Shown one piece after another: positions 43,958-54,327 of a stretch of DNA of 64,000 nt; position 1 is the first letter of the stretch, and each line of letters begins with the position of its first letter. The notes under the pieces are model-generated. The model saw only the letters and a program-made list of their open reading frames with translations. It did no database searches and had not been told where the DNA came from. The translations under genes and the position numbers were made by a program. Where the stretch lies: contig NZ_FMHT01000003.1 in NCBI RefSeq assembly GCF_900091585.1, forward strand, positions 4,579,501-4,643,500. The letters are read 5' to 3'. This DNA is from Micromonospora nigra. Lineage in GTDB: Bacteria > Actinomycetota > Actinomycetes > Mycobacteriales > Micromonosporaceae.

Positions 43958-45286
43958 ATGACTCAGTCCGCCGCCACCACCGTCCGCGTGGCCTCCCCGC
44001 GCCGGATCGCCGCCCTCGCCCTGCCGGCGCTGGTCGTGCTGGCCGCCGAGCCGCTCTACGTGCTCGTCGACACCGCCGTGGTCGGCCACCTCGGGCGGGT
44101 GCCGCTGGCCGCCGTCGCCGTGGGCGGCACCGTGATGACCCTCACCGCCTGGCTCGGCACCGTGGTCGCGTACGGCACCACCGGTCGGTCGGCCCGGCGG
44201 TACGGGGCCGGTGACCGGGGGGCGGCGGTGGCCGAGGGGGTGCAGGCGTCCTGGCTGGCCCTGTCGGTGGGGGTGCTGGTGGCGGTCGCCATGCAGGTCG
44301 GCGGGGGTGCGTTGACGCGTACTCTCGCGGGGCCCGGCGAGGTGGCCGACGCCGCCGCCGGCTGGTTGCGGATCGCGGCGCTCGGCGCACCCGGCCTGCT
44401 GCTGGCCGCTGCGGGCAACGGGTGGCTGCGCGGCGTGCAGGACACCCGCCGACCGTTGTGGTTCGTGCTCGGGCCGAACCTGCTCTCCGCCGTACTCTGC
44501 CCGCTGCTGGTCTATCCGGCGGGCCTCGGACTGGTCGGCTCGGCGGTGGCCAACGTGGTCGCGCAGACCCTCTCCGGCGCGCTGTTCGTCGCCGCACTGG
44601 TCAGCGAGCGGGTGACGCTGCGCCCGCGACCGCAGGTGATCCGCCACCAGCTGGTGCTCAGTCGGGACCTGCTGGTGCGGGGCGTCGCCTTCCAGGCCAG
44701 CTTCCTGTCCGCCACGGCGGTCGCCGCCCGGTTCGGGGCCGCCGCCGTGGGTGGTCACCAGATCGTCGTACAACTGTGGTTCTTCGCCGCCCTGGTGCTC
44801 GACGCGTTGGCCATCGCGGCGCAGGCGCTGGTCGGTGCGGCGCTCGGTGCCGACGACACCGCCGGGGCGCGTGCCCTCGCCGGCCGCGTCGCCCGGCTCG
44901 GTGCCGCCTGCGGCGGGGCCTTCGCGGTGCTGGCGGTCGCGGGCACCGGCGTCGTGCCCGGCCTGTTCAGCTCCGATCCGGGGGTACGCGAGCAGGCCCT
45001 GGTGGCCTGGCCGTGGTTCGTGGCGATGCTGCCGCTGGCCGGGATCGTGTTCGCGCTCGACGGGGTGCTCATCGGCGCGGGCGACGTGCGCTACCTGCGC
45101 AACCTGACGGTGGCCGGTGCGTTGGGTGGGTTCCTGCCGGCGATCTGGCTGGCCCACGCGTTCGACCTCGGGCTGGGCGGCATCTGGGCCGGCCTGATGC
45201 TGTTCACGGTGATCCGCCTGGTCGCCCTGCTGCTGCGCCTGCGCGTCGACGCCTGGGCCATCCCCGGCGCCACCCGCCCACACTGA
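43958..45286 (+). CDS. MATE family efflux protein (DinF-like)
   Basis: 442 residues with about twelve membrane helices in two six-helix halves. RIAALALPALVVLAAEPLYVLVDTAVVGHLG near the start and GNGWLRGVQDTRRPL are typical of the DinF branch. MATE proteins expel drugs or cationic metabolites using Na+ or H+. The position after rbfA and the DHH gene matches dinF (Rv2836c) in M. tuberculosis. I prefer the ATG at 43958; a GTG at 43940 would add six residues. The substrate is unknown. Confidence 0.93.
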   Translation: MTQSAATTVRVASPRRIAALALPALVVLAAEPLYVLVDTAVVGHLGRVPLAAVAVGGTVMTLTAWLGTVVAYGTTGRSARRYGAGDRGAAVAEGVQASWLALSVGVLVAVAMQVGGGALTRTLAGPGEVADAAAGWLRIAALGAPGLLLAAAGNGWLRGVQDTRRPLWFVLGPNLLSAVLCPLLVYPAGLGLVGSAVANVVAQTLSGALFVAALVSERVTLRPRPQVIRHQLVLSRDLLVRGVAFQASFLSATAVAARFGAAAVGGHQIVVQLWFFAALVLDALAIAAQALVGAALGADDTAGARALAGRVARLGAACGGAFAVLAVAGTGVVPGLFSSDPGVREQALVAWPWFVAMLPLAGIVFALDGVLIGAGDVRYLRNLTVAGALGGFLPAIWLAHAFDLGLGGIWAGLMLFTVIRLVALLLRLRVDAWAIPGATRPH

Positions 45287-45399
45287 CCCACCCGCTGCCG
45301 CCGCCCCGGCCTGCCGGGTTGGTCGTGGAGTTGTGCCGGGCCTGTCGGAATCCGTAGGTGGACAACTTGATGATCGAGGCACCCGGGGTCGGGAGGCGG

Positions 45400-45690
45400 T
45401 CAGCGGACGGTGTAGAGGGCGTAGAAGGCGAGGACCAGGAGGAGGGCGACCGCCCAGGAGAGGAAGAACGCCGCGATCCGGTAGGTGGTCGGGAAACGTT
45501 CGTGGAGACGGCGCCGGCCCTGCCAGTTCCGCCACCGGTGCCGTACCCGCCGGGCGCCGGGAACGGCGAGCACGGCCGCTTCGAGCCGCCGGCCGAGGGT
45601 GCGTCGGGGCGGGGGCGGGTCGAGCATCCAGGCGGGCAGGGACGAGGGCTGCTCCGGGGTACGCATTCCTGGTCGGTTCTCGGCGCTCAT
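45400..45690 (-). CDS. small single-pass membrane protein, unknown
   Basis: 96 residues from an ATG with GGGGAGA six bases upstream. The N-terminal 70 residues are polar, Pro- and Arg-rich (LDPPPPRRTLGRRL, then RRVRHRWRNWQGRRRLHERF). One C-terminal membrane helix follows (IAAFFLSWAVALLLVLAFYALYTV), giving a tail-anchored layout with the basic part inside. I do not recognise a family. It is the only minus-strand gene between the MATE gene and truB. Confidence 0.65.
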   Translation of the reverse strand: MSAENRPGMRTPEQPSSLPAWMLDPPPPRRTLGRRLEAAVLAVPGARRVRHRWRNWQGRRRLHERFPTTYRIAAFFLSWAVALLLVLAFYALYTVR

Positions 45691-45872
45691 GGTCGTCTCC
45701 CCGTGGTGGTACGCCGGACGCGTCGACCGGCGTCGTCGCCTCATGGTGACACCCGGCCGGTGGTCGGCACGACCCCCGTTTCCGCCGGGCCGCGCCCCGG
45801 CGGCGGTCAGCCCGACGCAACCCGCTGAGCCGGCACCGGGCGGTCCGGGGCGGTCTGGCAGGCTTGCACGTC

Positions 45873-46757
45873 GTGAGCACAGACGGTCTGATCGTGGTGG
45901 ACAAGCCCGGCGGCATGACGTCGCACGACGTGGTGGCGCGGATCCGCAGGCTGGCCCGGACCCGTCGGGTGGGGCACGGCGGCACCCTCGACCCGATGGC
46001 CACGGGCGTCCTCGTCATCGGCGTGGGACGGGCCACCCGCCTGCTCACGTACGTGATCGGCGCGCGCAAGAGCTACACCGCCACCGTCCGGCTCGGGCAG
46101 TCCACCGTCACCGACGACGCCGAGGGCGACGTGATCGCCACCACGCCGGCCGGACAGCTCACCGACGAGGCGATCCGGGCCGCCCTCGTGCCGCTCACCG
46201 GGGAGATCGACCAGGTGCCCAGTGCGGTCAGCGCGATCAAGGTCGACGGCCGGCGGGCGTACAAGCGGGTGCGGGACGGGGAGAGCGTCGAGCTGCGGGC
46301 CCGCCGGGTGACGATCTCCCGGCTCGACGTGCTGGCCGTGCGTCGGGACACCCCCGACCTGGTCGACGTCGACATCGACCTGACCTGCTCCTCCGGCACC
46401 TACGTCCGGGCCGTCGCCCGGGACGCCGGTCTGGCGCTCGGCGTGGGCGGGCACCTGACCGCGCTGCGGCGTACGGCGGTGGGGGGTTTCCGCCTCACGG
46501 AGGCCGCCACCCTCGACGACCTGGAGCGGCGGGCGCCCGAGGTGGTGGGCCTGCCGCTCGCGGCGGCGGCCGAACGGTTCTTCCCGCGCCGCGACGCGAG
46601 CGCCGACGAGGCGCGGGTGCTCTCCCACGGCGGGCCGCTCGACGCGGTCGGCGTCACCGGCCCGTACGCGGTCTTCGATCCGGCCGGCGGACTGGTCGCT
46701 ATCGTCAGCGAGCGGGACGGCCGGGCCCGCGCGGAGATCGTCCTCGCCCCGGCCTGA
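45873..46757 (+). CDS. truB: tRNA pseudouridine(55) synthase
   Basis: 294 residues. TruB makes the U55 pseudouridine in the T-loop of most tRNAs. The catalytic Asp is in GHGGTLDPMATGVL (about 39-52). GLIVVDKPGGMTSHDVV leads the protein, YTATVRLGQSTVTDDAEG follows, and CSSGTYVRAVARDAG (about 175) and a PUA-like C-terminus complete it. The GTG at 45873 is chosen because MHV-type extension from 45864 is not conserved. A CAGGCT box ends eight bases upstream. ribF follows after 56 bases. Confidence 0.96.
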   Translation: MSTDGLIVVDKPGGMTSHDVVARIRRLARTRRVGHGGTLDPMATGVLVIGVGRATRLLTYVIGARKSYTATVRLGQSTVTDDAEGDVIATTPAGQLTDEAIRAALVPLTGEIDQVPSAVSAIKVDGRRAYKRVRDGESVELRARRVTISRLDVLAVRRDTPDLVDVDIDLTCSSGTYVRAVARDAGLALGVGGHLTALRRTAVGGFRLTEAATLDDLERRAPEVVGLPLAAAAERFFPRRDASADEARVLSHGGPLDAVGVTGPYAVFDPAGGLVAIVSERDGRARAEIVLAPA

Positions 46758-46813
46758 GGGCGGTGGCGGCCCGCAGCCGGTGGGGCCGCGGGAACGGCGG
46801 CGGGAGGAGCAGC

Positions 46814-47743
46814 ATGCAGCGGTGGCGGGGGTACGACGCGGTGCCCGGTGGCTGGGGACGGTCGGTCGTCACCATCGGTGTCTTCGACGGGGTGCACCAG
46901 GGGCACCAGGCGACCATCGGGCACGCCGTGTCCCGGGCCCGGGAACTGGGCGTGCAGTCGGTGGTGGTGACCTTCGACCCGCACCCGGCCGAGGTGGTCC
47001 GGCCCGGCTCGCACCCGGCGGTGCTCACCGAGCCGGCCCGCAAGGCGGAGCTGATCGAGGCGCTCGGCGTGGACGTGCTGTGCGTGGTGCCGTTCACGCC
47101 GGAGTTCTCCCGGCTGCCGGCCGAGGCGTTCGTGCACGACATCCTGGTGGAGAACCTGCACGCGGCACTGGTGGTGGTGGGGGACAACTTCCGGTTCGGG
47201 CACCGGGCCGCCGGTGACGTGGCCCTGCTGGAGACGCTGGGCCGCACCTTCGGCTTCGGCGTCGAGGACGCCCCGCTCGTGGCGGAGTCGGGCACGGTCT
47301 TCTCCTCGACGTACATCCGTTCCTGCGTCGACGCCGGTGACGTGGGCGCGGCCGCGACGGCACTGGGTCGGCCGCACCGGATCGAGGGCGTGGTGGTCCG
47401 GGGCGACCAGCGTGGCCGGGAACTGGGCTTTCCGACGGCGAACCTGCTGTGCCACCGGTACGCGGCGGTGCCCGCCGACGGCGTGTACGCGGCCCGGCTG
47501 GTGCGCCGGGGGGACACCGAGCCCCTGGCGGCGGCGGTGTCCGTCGGCACGAACCCCACGTTCTCGGGACGGGAGCGGCGGGTGGAGGCGTACGCGCTGG
47601 ATTTCAGCGGTGACCTGTACGGTGAGCGGCTGGCGCTGGACTTCGTGGCACACCTGCGCGGGCAGGTCCGGTACGACTCGATCGAGCCGCTGGTGGCGCA
47701 GATCGCCGAGGACGTGGAGCGGACCCGGCGGGCGCTGGCCTGA
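46814..47743 (+). CDS. ribF: bifunctional riboflavin kinase/FAD synthetase
   Basis: 309 residues. The N-terminal FMN adenylyltransferase domain has TIGVFDGVHQGHQATI (about 20-35, the nucleotidyltransferase HxGH-like loop), FDPHPAEVV, and GDNFRFGHRAAGD. The C-terminal riboflavin kinase domain has GVVVRGDQRGRELGFPTANL (about 193-212) and TNPTFSGRERRVEAY. The enzyme makes FMN and FAD. The ATG follows GGGAGGAGC. It is adjacent to truB and rpsO as in many bacteria. Confidence 0.97.
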   Translation: MQRWRGYDAVPGGWGRSVVTIGVFDGVHQGHQATIGHAVSRARELGVQSVVVTFDPHPAEVVRPGSHPAVLTEPARKAELIEALGVDVLCVVPFTPEFSRLPAEAFVHDILVENLHAALVVVGDNFRFGHRAAGDVALLETLGRTFGFGVEDAPLVAESGTVFSSTYIRSCVDAGDVGAAATALGRPHRIEGVVVRGDQRGRELGFPTANLLCHRYAAVPADGVYAARLVRRGDTEPLAAAVSVGTNPTFSGRERRVEAYALDFSGDLYGERLALDFVAHLRGQVRYDSIEPLVAQIAEDVERTRRALA

Positions 47744-47810
47744 GCTGCCCCGGGTGGTCGCCCGACGGGCCGTCGACCGCCCTTGCCGGGCCGGCCCTGG
47801 TCCGGGCTGG

Positions 47811-47816
47811 TAGGCT
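47811..47816 (+). promoter_or_regulatory. -10 box of rpsO
   Basis: TAGGCT at 47811-47816 would start transcription near 47823, giving a leader of about 128 nt before rpsO. No convincing -35 lies 17 bases upstream. Confidence 0.45.
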
Positions 47817-47950
47817 GGCAGGGACGTCGGCTGACCGACGTGGGGCCTCGCGTGCCTGCTCGACGCCGCGGGTGCGAGGAACCGGTCCGTCCCCGGTGCG
47901 TGAGCCCGACCCGACGGACATCACCGAACAACCCATCGAACAGGGAGAAC

Positions 47951-48220
47951 ATGGCGCTCGACCAGGAAGCCAAGGCCAAGATCCGCGCGGAGTACGCGAC
48001 CGCCGAGGGCGACACCGGTTCGCCGGAGGTGCAGGTCGCGGTCCTCACGAAGCGGATCGCCGAGCTGACCGAGCACCTGAAGGTGCACAAGCACGACCAC
48101 CACAGCCGCCGTGGGCTGCTGCTGCTGGTCGGCCGTCGCCGTCGGCTGCTCAACTACGTCCAGAAGAAGGACATCAACCGCTACCGGTCGCTCATCGAGC
48201 GGCTCGGCCTGCGCCGGTGA
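47951..48220 (+). CDS. rpsO: 30S ribosomal protein S15
   Basis: 89 residues, standard length: [51 protein letters not shown], then [13 protein letters not shown]15 binds the central domain of 16S rRNA. The ATG follows AGGGAGAAC. A leader of more than 100 nt precedes it and a hairpin follows directly, and pnp lies downstream as in most bacteria. Confidence 0.98.
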   Translation: MALDQEAKAKIRAEYATAEGDTGSPEVQVAVLTKRIAELTEHLKVHKHDHHSRRGLLLLVGRRRRLLNYVQKKDINRYRSLIERLGLRR

Positions 48221-48226
48221 CGTGAC

Positions 48227-48254
48227 GGGGGAGCAGCCGCCTGGCCGCTCCCCC
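48227..48254 (+). terminator. hairpin between rpsO and pnp
   Basis: GGGGGAGC pairs with GCTCCCCC, and inside them GCC pairs with GGC after one mismatch, with a GCCT loop. It begins six bases after the rpsO stop. It is likely a terminator or processing site separating rpsO from the 230-nt pnp leader. Confidence 0.65.
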
Positions 48255-48450
48255 GTTCCGGTTCACCACCGAGGAAGAAACCAGGGCCGCGCGACCACAA
48301 TCGTTCGGGAGTCGGCTCAGCGTACCGGTCTCCGGTAGTGGCCCCCGGGCATTCGGCATCCGCCGGTCGCCCGGGCGCTTCGATCGAAGACCGGCCGTCT
48401 GAGCAGCTCCCGCGTCGTGGGCCCCCGACGTGAAGGAGCACGACAGAAAC

Positions 48451-50856
48451 ATGACCGAGACCAACCTCGGCACCGAGTCCCGCACCGCCGTGATCGACAA
48501 CGGGTCCTTCGGCACCCGCGAGATCACCTTCTCCACCGGCCGCCTGGCCCGCCAGGCCGCCGGTTCCGTGGTCGCCCAGCTGGGCGAGACGGTCGTCCTG
48601 TCCGCCACGACCGCGAGCAAGCAGCCGAAGGAGTTTCTCGACTTCTTCCCGCTCACCGTCGACGTGGAGGAGCGGATGTACGCCGCGGGTCGGATCCCCG
48701 GCTCGTTCTTCCGCCGCGAGGGCCGGCCCAGCGAGGACGCCATCCTCACCTGCCGGCTGACCGACCGGCCGTTGCGTCCCTCGTTCGCCAAGGGCCTGCG
48801 CAACGAGGTCCAGATCGTGGCGACCGTCCTCGCCCTGGACCCGGCGCACCCGTACGACGTGATCGCGATCAACGCCGCCTCGATGTCGACCAAGCTCTCC
48901 GGCCTGCCGTTCTCCGGTCCGATCGGGGCCACCCGGGTCGCCCACATCGACGGGCAGTGGGTCGCCTTCCCGACCCTGGAGGAGCTGGCCCGGGCCACCT
49001 TCGACATGGTCGTGGCCGGCCGGTCGCTGCCGGACGGCGACGTCGCCATCATGATGGTCGAGGCCGAGGCGACGCCGCACGCCGTGGGCCTCATCGCCGG
49101 TGGCGCGACCGCGCCGACGGAGGAGGTCGTGGCCAGCGGCCTGGAGGCCGCCAAGCCGTCGATCCGCGAGTTGTGCCGGGCGCAGAGCGAACTGGCCGAG
49201 GTGGCCGCCAAGCCGGTCGCCGAGTTCCCGGTCTTCCTGGACTACGCCGACGACGTCTACGAGGCGGTGACCGACCTGGCCCGTGCCGAGGTCGCCGAGG
49301 CGCTCCAGATCGCCGGCAAGGCGGATCGCGAGGAGGCCCTCGACCGGGTCAAGGCCAAGGTCGCCGAGGAACTCGGCGGTCGTTTCGAGGGCCGGGAGAA
49401 GGAGCTGTCCGCCGCCTTCCGGTCGCTGACCAAGTCCGAGGTCCGCAACCGGGTGCTGCGCGAGCAGATCCGTATCGACGGCCGTGGCCCGCGCGACATC
49501 CGGCCGCTGACCGCCGAGGTCGGTGTGCTGCCACGGGTGCACGGCTCGGCGCTGTTCGAGCGGGGCGAGACCCAGATCCTGGGCGTCACCACGCTGAACA
49601 TGCTGCGCATGGAGCAGATGGTGGACACGCTGTCCCCGGAGAACCGCAAGCGCTACATGCACAACTACAACTTCCCGCCGTACTCCACGGGGGAGACCGG
49701 GCGGGTCGGCTCGCCGAAGCGGCGGGAGATCGGTCACGGGCTGCTCGCCGAGCGGGCGCTGATCCCGGTGCTGCCGTCGCGCGAGGAGTTCCCGTACGCG
49801 ATCCGGCAGGTCTCCGAGGCCCTCGGCTCCAACGGTTCCACCTCGATGGGTTCGGTCTGCGCCTCGACCCTGGGCCTGCTGTCCGCCGGTGTGCCGCTGA
49901 AGGCTCCGGTCGCCGGCATCGCGATGGGTCTGATCTCCGACGAGGTCGACGGTAAGACCGAGTACGTGACGCTGACCGACATCCTCGGTGCCGAGGACGC
50001 GTTCGGCGACATGGACTTCAAGGTCGCCGGCACCCCGGAGTTCGTCACCGCGCTCCAACTCGACACCAAGCTCGACGGCATCCCGTCGGACGTGCTGGCT
50101 GCCGCGTTGCAGCAGGCGCACGAGGCCCGGCAGACCATCCTCGGCGTGATGCAGGCGGCGATCGAGGCCCCGGCCGAGATGTCGGAGTACGCCCCGCGGG
50201 TCACCACCGTCAAGATCCCGGTCGACAAGATCGGCATGGTGATCGGCCCGAAGGGTCAGACCATCAACGCCATCCAGGACGAGACCGGTGCCGAGATCTC
50301 CATCGAGGACGACGGCACCATCTACGTCGGCGCGACCAACGGCCCGTCGGCCCAGGCCGCGGTGGACCGGATCAACGGGATCGCCAACCCGACCCTGCCC
50401 AAGGCGGGGGAGAGGTTCCTCGGCACGGTGGTGAAGACCGCCGCGTTCGGCGCGTTCATCTCCCTGCTGCCCGGCCGTGACGGCCTGCTGCACATCTCCA
50501 AGGTGGGCGACGGCAAGCGGGTCGACAAGGTCGAGGACTTCCTCAACGTCGGCGACCGGGTCGAGGTGGAGATCGCGGACATCGACGCCCGCGGCAAGAT
50601 CTACCTGGACAAGGTCCGCCCGGAGGGCGCCGAGGCGCCGGCCGCCGGTGAGGCTGCCGGGGGCGACCGTCCGGCCGGCCGTGACCGCGGCGACCGGGGC
50701 CCGCGTGACCGGGGCGACCGCGGTGACCGCGGTGACCGTGGTGGCGACCGTGGTGACCGGGGTGGTCGTGGTCCGGGCGGCGGCGAGCGCGGCCAGGGCG
50801 GCGGCGAGGGCGGTGAGGGCGGCGAACGCCCGCGTCGCCGCACCCGGCACAGCTGA
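48451..50856 (+). CDS. pnp: polyribonucleotide nucleotidyltransferase (PNPase)
   Basis: 801 residues. Two RNase PH-like domains cover about 10-150 and 345-560 (the second with [20 protein letters not shown] and [15 protein letters not shown] motifs), joined by the helical domain. KH (about 590-650, [26 protein letters not shown]) and S1 (about 660-730, [26 protein letters not shown]) follow. The last 60 residues are an Arg/Gly/Asp-rich disordered tail with repeated RGDRG. PNPase degrades RNA 3' to 5' and adds tails. I chose the ATG at 48451; a GTG at 48430 is in frame and precedes the GAAGGAG site. Confidence 0.97.
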   Translation: MTETNLGTESRTAVIDNGSFGTREITFSTGRLARQAAGSVVAQLGETVVLSATTASKQPKEFLDFFPLTVDVEERMYAAGRIPGSFFRREGRPSEDAILTCRLTDRPLRPSFAKGLRNEVQIVATVLALDPAHPYDVIAINAASMSTKLSGLPFSGPIGATRVAHIDGQWVAFPTLEELARATFDMVVAGRSLPDGDVAIMMVEAEATPHAVGLIAGGATAPTEEVVASGLEAAKPSIRELCRAQSELAEVAAKPVAEFPVFLDYADDVYEAVTDLARAEVAEALQIAGKADREEALDRVKAKVAEELGGRFEGREKELSAAFRSLTKSEVRNRVLREQIRIDGRGPRDIRPLTAEVGVLPRVHGSALFERGETQILGVTTLNMLRMEQMVDTLSPENRKRYMHNYNFPPYSTGETGRVGSPKRREIGHGLLAERALIPVLPSREEFPYAIRQVSEALGSNGSTSMGSVCASTLGLLSAGVPLKAPVAGIAMGLISDEVDGKTEYVTLTDILGAEDAFGDMDFKVAGTPEFVTALQLDTKLDGIPSDVLAAALQQAHEARQTILGVMQAAIEAPAEMSEYAPRVTTVKIPVDKIGMVIGPKGQTINAIQDETGAEISIEDDGTIYVGATNGPSAQAAVDRINGIANPTLPKAGERFLGTVVKTAAFGAFISLLPGRDGLLHISKVGDGKRVDKVEDFLNVGDRVEVEIADIDARGKIYLDKVRPEGAEAPAAGEAAGGDRPAGRDRGDRGPRDRGDRGDRGDRGGDRGDRGGRGPGGGERGQGGGEGGEGGERPRRRTRHS

Positions 50857-50901
50857 GCCGAAGCAACCGCACCCCACCCCTCGTCGATCTGGGAGCACCA
50901 C

Positions 50902-52293
50902 GTGAGTCGGGCCAGCGCGCCGTTTCCACAGAACCGACGGGGGGTGGCGGCGCTCGGGAACACCGGCGTGCCGGGCGCCGGGTCCGCCCGCGCGGTCACC
51001 CGCACGTTGAGCGACGACCCGCTGGGCGGCACGGTACGACGTACCGTGCTGCCCAGCGGGCTGCGCGTGCTCACGGAGGCGATCCCGGCGATGCGCAGCG
51101 TCTCGTTCGGCGTCTGGGTGGCGGTGGGCTCCCGGGACGAGACCGGCCCACAGGCCGGCGCGGCGCACTTCCTGGAGCACCTGCTGTTCAAGGGCACCCA
51201 CAAGCGCACCGCCCTGGACATCTCCTCGGCGATCGAGGCGGTCGGCGGCGAGACCAACGCCTTCACCACGAAGGAATACACCTGCTACTACGCGCGGGTG
51301 CTCGACGAGGACCTTCCGCTGGCCATCGACGTCATGTGCGATCTGGTCGCCGACTCGGTGCTGGAGCCGGCCGACGTCGAGACCGAACGGGGCGTGATCC
51401 TCGAAGAGATCGCCATGCACGACGACGAACCCGGCGACGAGGTGCACGACCTGTTCGCGCGGGCCGTCTACGGCAACCACCCGCTCGGCCGGCTGATCTC
51501 CGGCCCCGAGCAGTCGGTCACCGCGATGACCCGCCGACAGATCCAGACCTTCTACCGGCGTCGCTACGTCGCCCCGCAGATCGTCGTCGCGGCGGCCGGC
51601 AACCTCGACCACACGGCTGTGGTCAGGCTGGTCCGTCAGGCCCTGCGCGGTACCCCGCTGGACACGGACCCGGCCGCGCCGGCCCCGCACCGGCCGTCCA
51701 CCCCGGCGGTACGCACGAAGCCGGCCAGCACCGTCGTGGAGCAGAAGGAGACCGAGCAGGCACACGTGATCCTCGGCTGCCCCGCCATCGACCGGCTCGA
51801 CGAGCGGCGGTTCGCCCTCGGTGTGCTCAACAACGTGCTGGGCGGCGGCATGTCCAGCCGCCTGTTCCAGGAGATCCGCGAACAGCGTGGCCTCGCGTAC
51901 TCGGTCTACTCGTACGCCAGCCAGTACGCCGACAGCGGCCTGTTCGCCGTCTACGCCGGGTGCGCCCCGGGCAAGGTCGACGAGGTTCTCGACCTGACCC
52001 GCGCGGAGCTGGCCCGGGTGGCCGCCGACGGGGTCACTCCGGCGGAACTGGCCCGGGGCAAGGGCATGAGCAAGGGCTCCTTCGTGCTCGGCCTGGAGGA
52101 CACCGGTTCCCGGATGAGCCGGCTGGCGAAGGGGGAGCTGCTCTACGGCACCCTGATGCCGGTCGACGAGCTGCTCACCCGGGTGGACGCGGTGACCCTC
52201 GACGACGTGAACACTCTCGCCGCCGAACTGCTGGCCCGACCGATGTCGCTGGCCGTGGTCGGCCCGTTCGGCGATTCGGACTTCGCCACCTGA
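50902..52293 (+). CDS. M16 family zinc peptidase (PepR-like)
   Basis: 463 residues. The inverted zinc motif is in HFLEHLLFK (HxxEH, about residue 89), and the third ligand is in ETERGVILEEIAMHDDEPGD. An inactive C-terminal M16 half (about 240-450) has NNVLGGGMSSRLFQEIREQRGLAYSVYSY. This is the mitochondrial processing peptidase-like group. The gene after pnp in M. tuberculosis is pepR (Rv2782c), and the order is the same here. The start is a GTG 45 bases after the pnp stop, so it is likely cotranscribed. There is no signal peptide. Confidence 0.95.
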   Translation: MSRASAPFPQNRRGVAALGNTGVPGAGSARAVTRTLSDDPLGGTVRRTVLPSGLRVLTEAIPAMRSVSFGVWVAVGSRDETGPQAGAAHFLEHLLFKGTHKRTALDISSAIEAVGGETNAFTTKEYTCYYARVLDEDLPLAIDVMCDLVADSVLEPADVETERGVILEEIAMHDDEPGDEVHDLFARAVYGNHPLGRLISGPEQSVTAMTRRQIQTFYRRRYVAPQIVVAAAGNLDHTAVVRLVRQALRGTPLDTDPAAPAPHRPSTPAVRTKPASTVVEQKETEQAHVILGCPAIDRLDERRFALGVLNNVLGGGMSSRLFQEIREQRGLAYSVYSYASQYADSGLFAVYAGCAPGKVDEVLDLTRAELARVAADGVTPAELARGKGMSKGSFVLGLEDTGSRMSRLAKGELLYGTLMPVDELLTRVDAVTLDDVNTLAAELLARPMSLAVVGPFGDSDFAT

Positions 52294-53187
<894 letters not shown>

Positions 53188-53227
53188 AGCTCAGGGGCCA
53201 CCAGGGGCCCGCCGGCCGGGCACGGGG

Positions 53228-53608
53228 TCAGTTGTTCTCGATGACCGACAGGACGTTGCCGGCCGGATCGGTGAACCAGGCGATCGCCGGCCCGTTGCCC
53301 CGCATGACCCCCCTGTCGTCCTGGCCCATGCCCTCGTAACGGGCGAGCCGCACGCCGCGGGCGGTCAACTCGTCGACGGCCCGGTCGATGTCCTCGACCG
53401 GGAAGTTGAGCACCGTGTAGGTCGCCGGGACGTGGTCGTCCTTGGGGTAGACCAGCACGTCACGGTTGCCGGCGAGGTGGAGCGTCAGCATGCCGCCCAT
53501 CTCGTCGCCCCGCGACACCCGCAGGCCGAGGGTGTCGGCGTAGAACCGCATGGCCCGGTCGGTGTCGTCCACCGAGAAGCCACTGAAGGCCAACGTGTCA
53601 CTGAACAT
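53228..53608 (-). CDS. VOC/glyoxalase-fold protein
   Basis: 126 residues with the paired beta-alpha-beta modules of the vicinal oxygen chelate fold: GFSVDDTDRAMRFYADTLGLRVS at about 10-32 and TYTVLNFPVEDIDRAVDELTARGVRL at about 63-88, ending AIAWFTDPAGNVLSVIE. The C-terminal Glu is a common metal ligand. Members range from glyoxalases to resistance proteins and antibiotic-binding proteins, and nothing here fixes the role. It stands convergent with dapB, with a 40-bp gap. Confidence 0.9.
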   Translation of the reverse strand: MFSDTLAFSGFSVDDTDRAMRFYADTLGLRVSRGDEMGGMLTLHLAGNRDVLVYPKDDHVPATYTVLNFPVEDIDRAVDELTARGVRLARYEGMGQDDRGVMRGNGPAIAWFTDPAGNVLSVIENN

Positions 53609-53707
53609 GGACCCACCGTAGGCGATGCCCCTGACAGTTCCCGCGGATCCGGGCAGGTGTGACCGATCGTCGGCCCGGACCCGCCGTCAGCCGGCGCGGA
53701 CCCGCCG

Positions 53708-54292
53708 TCAGCCGGCCGGCTCGACCGGCTCGGTCGGGACCGCCACGTGCAGCCGCAGTTGGGGGACGAGCATGTCGTCCACGTCGAGGGCGCGGGCCGC
53801 CCCGTCGGGCTCCCAGCCGGTGGTGGTGAGGAACTTCCGGGACGCCTCGTCGCCGTCGAACACCCACGCGACCGCCCGGCCGAAACCGTCCTCCCGCCAC
53901 AGGTCCACGCTGGCGGCGAGCAGTCGGCTGCCGTGGCCCCGGCGGCCCCAGCGCGGCTCGACCAGCAGGTCGGTCACGGCCACCACGTCGGCCCCGAGCG
54001 ACCCGGCGGGCTCGTTCGGGGCCAGGGCCTCGGCGTCGGCCGGACCGGAGGCGGCGAACCCCACCAGATACGATTGCTCGGCCTGCTCGACGGCGACCAG
54101 CACCCGGTGGGTGCCACCGGGAGGCTGGCGCACGGCGGCGTCCCACCGCCGCGCCAGATACGCCTCGTCGAGGTTGTCCAGCACGTGCCGGGGCAGGATC
54201 CGCCGGTAGGCGGCCCGCCAGGTCGCGAGCTGGATCCTTGCGATCTCGCCGGCGTCGTCAGGACGCGCCGGGCGGACGTACCCGAGAGCCAT
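53708..54292 (-). CDS. GNAT family N-acetyltransferase
   Basis: 194 residues. GYVRPARPDDAGEIARIQLATWRAAYRRILP leads the fold, ADVVAVTDLLVEPRWGRRGHGSRLL (about 100-125) is the acetyl-CoA loop, and FGRAVAWVFDGDEASRKFLTTTGWEPDG completes it. The RIxxATWRxAYRxILP start is typical of a large actinobacterial GNAT group of unknown substrate. It is divergent from the GT87 gene with only 35 bases between the starts, so the two share a promoter region. Confidence 0.92.
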   Translation of the reverse strand: MALGYVRPARPDDAGEIARIQLATWRAAYRRILPRHVLDNLDEAYLARRWDAAVRQPPGGTHRVLVAVEQAEQSYLVGFAASGPADAEALAPNEPAGSLGADVVAVTDLLVEPRWGRRGHGSRLLAASVDLWREDGFGRAVAWVFDGDEASRKFLTTTGWEPDGAARALDVDDMLVPQLRLHVAVPTEPVEPAG

Positions 54293-54327
54293 GGCACGAG
54301 AGCCTACGCAGGGTGGAGGAGGCGACG

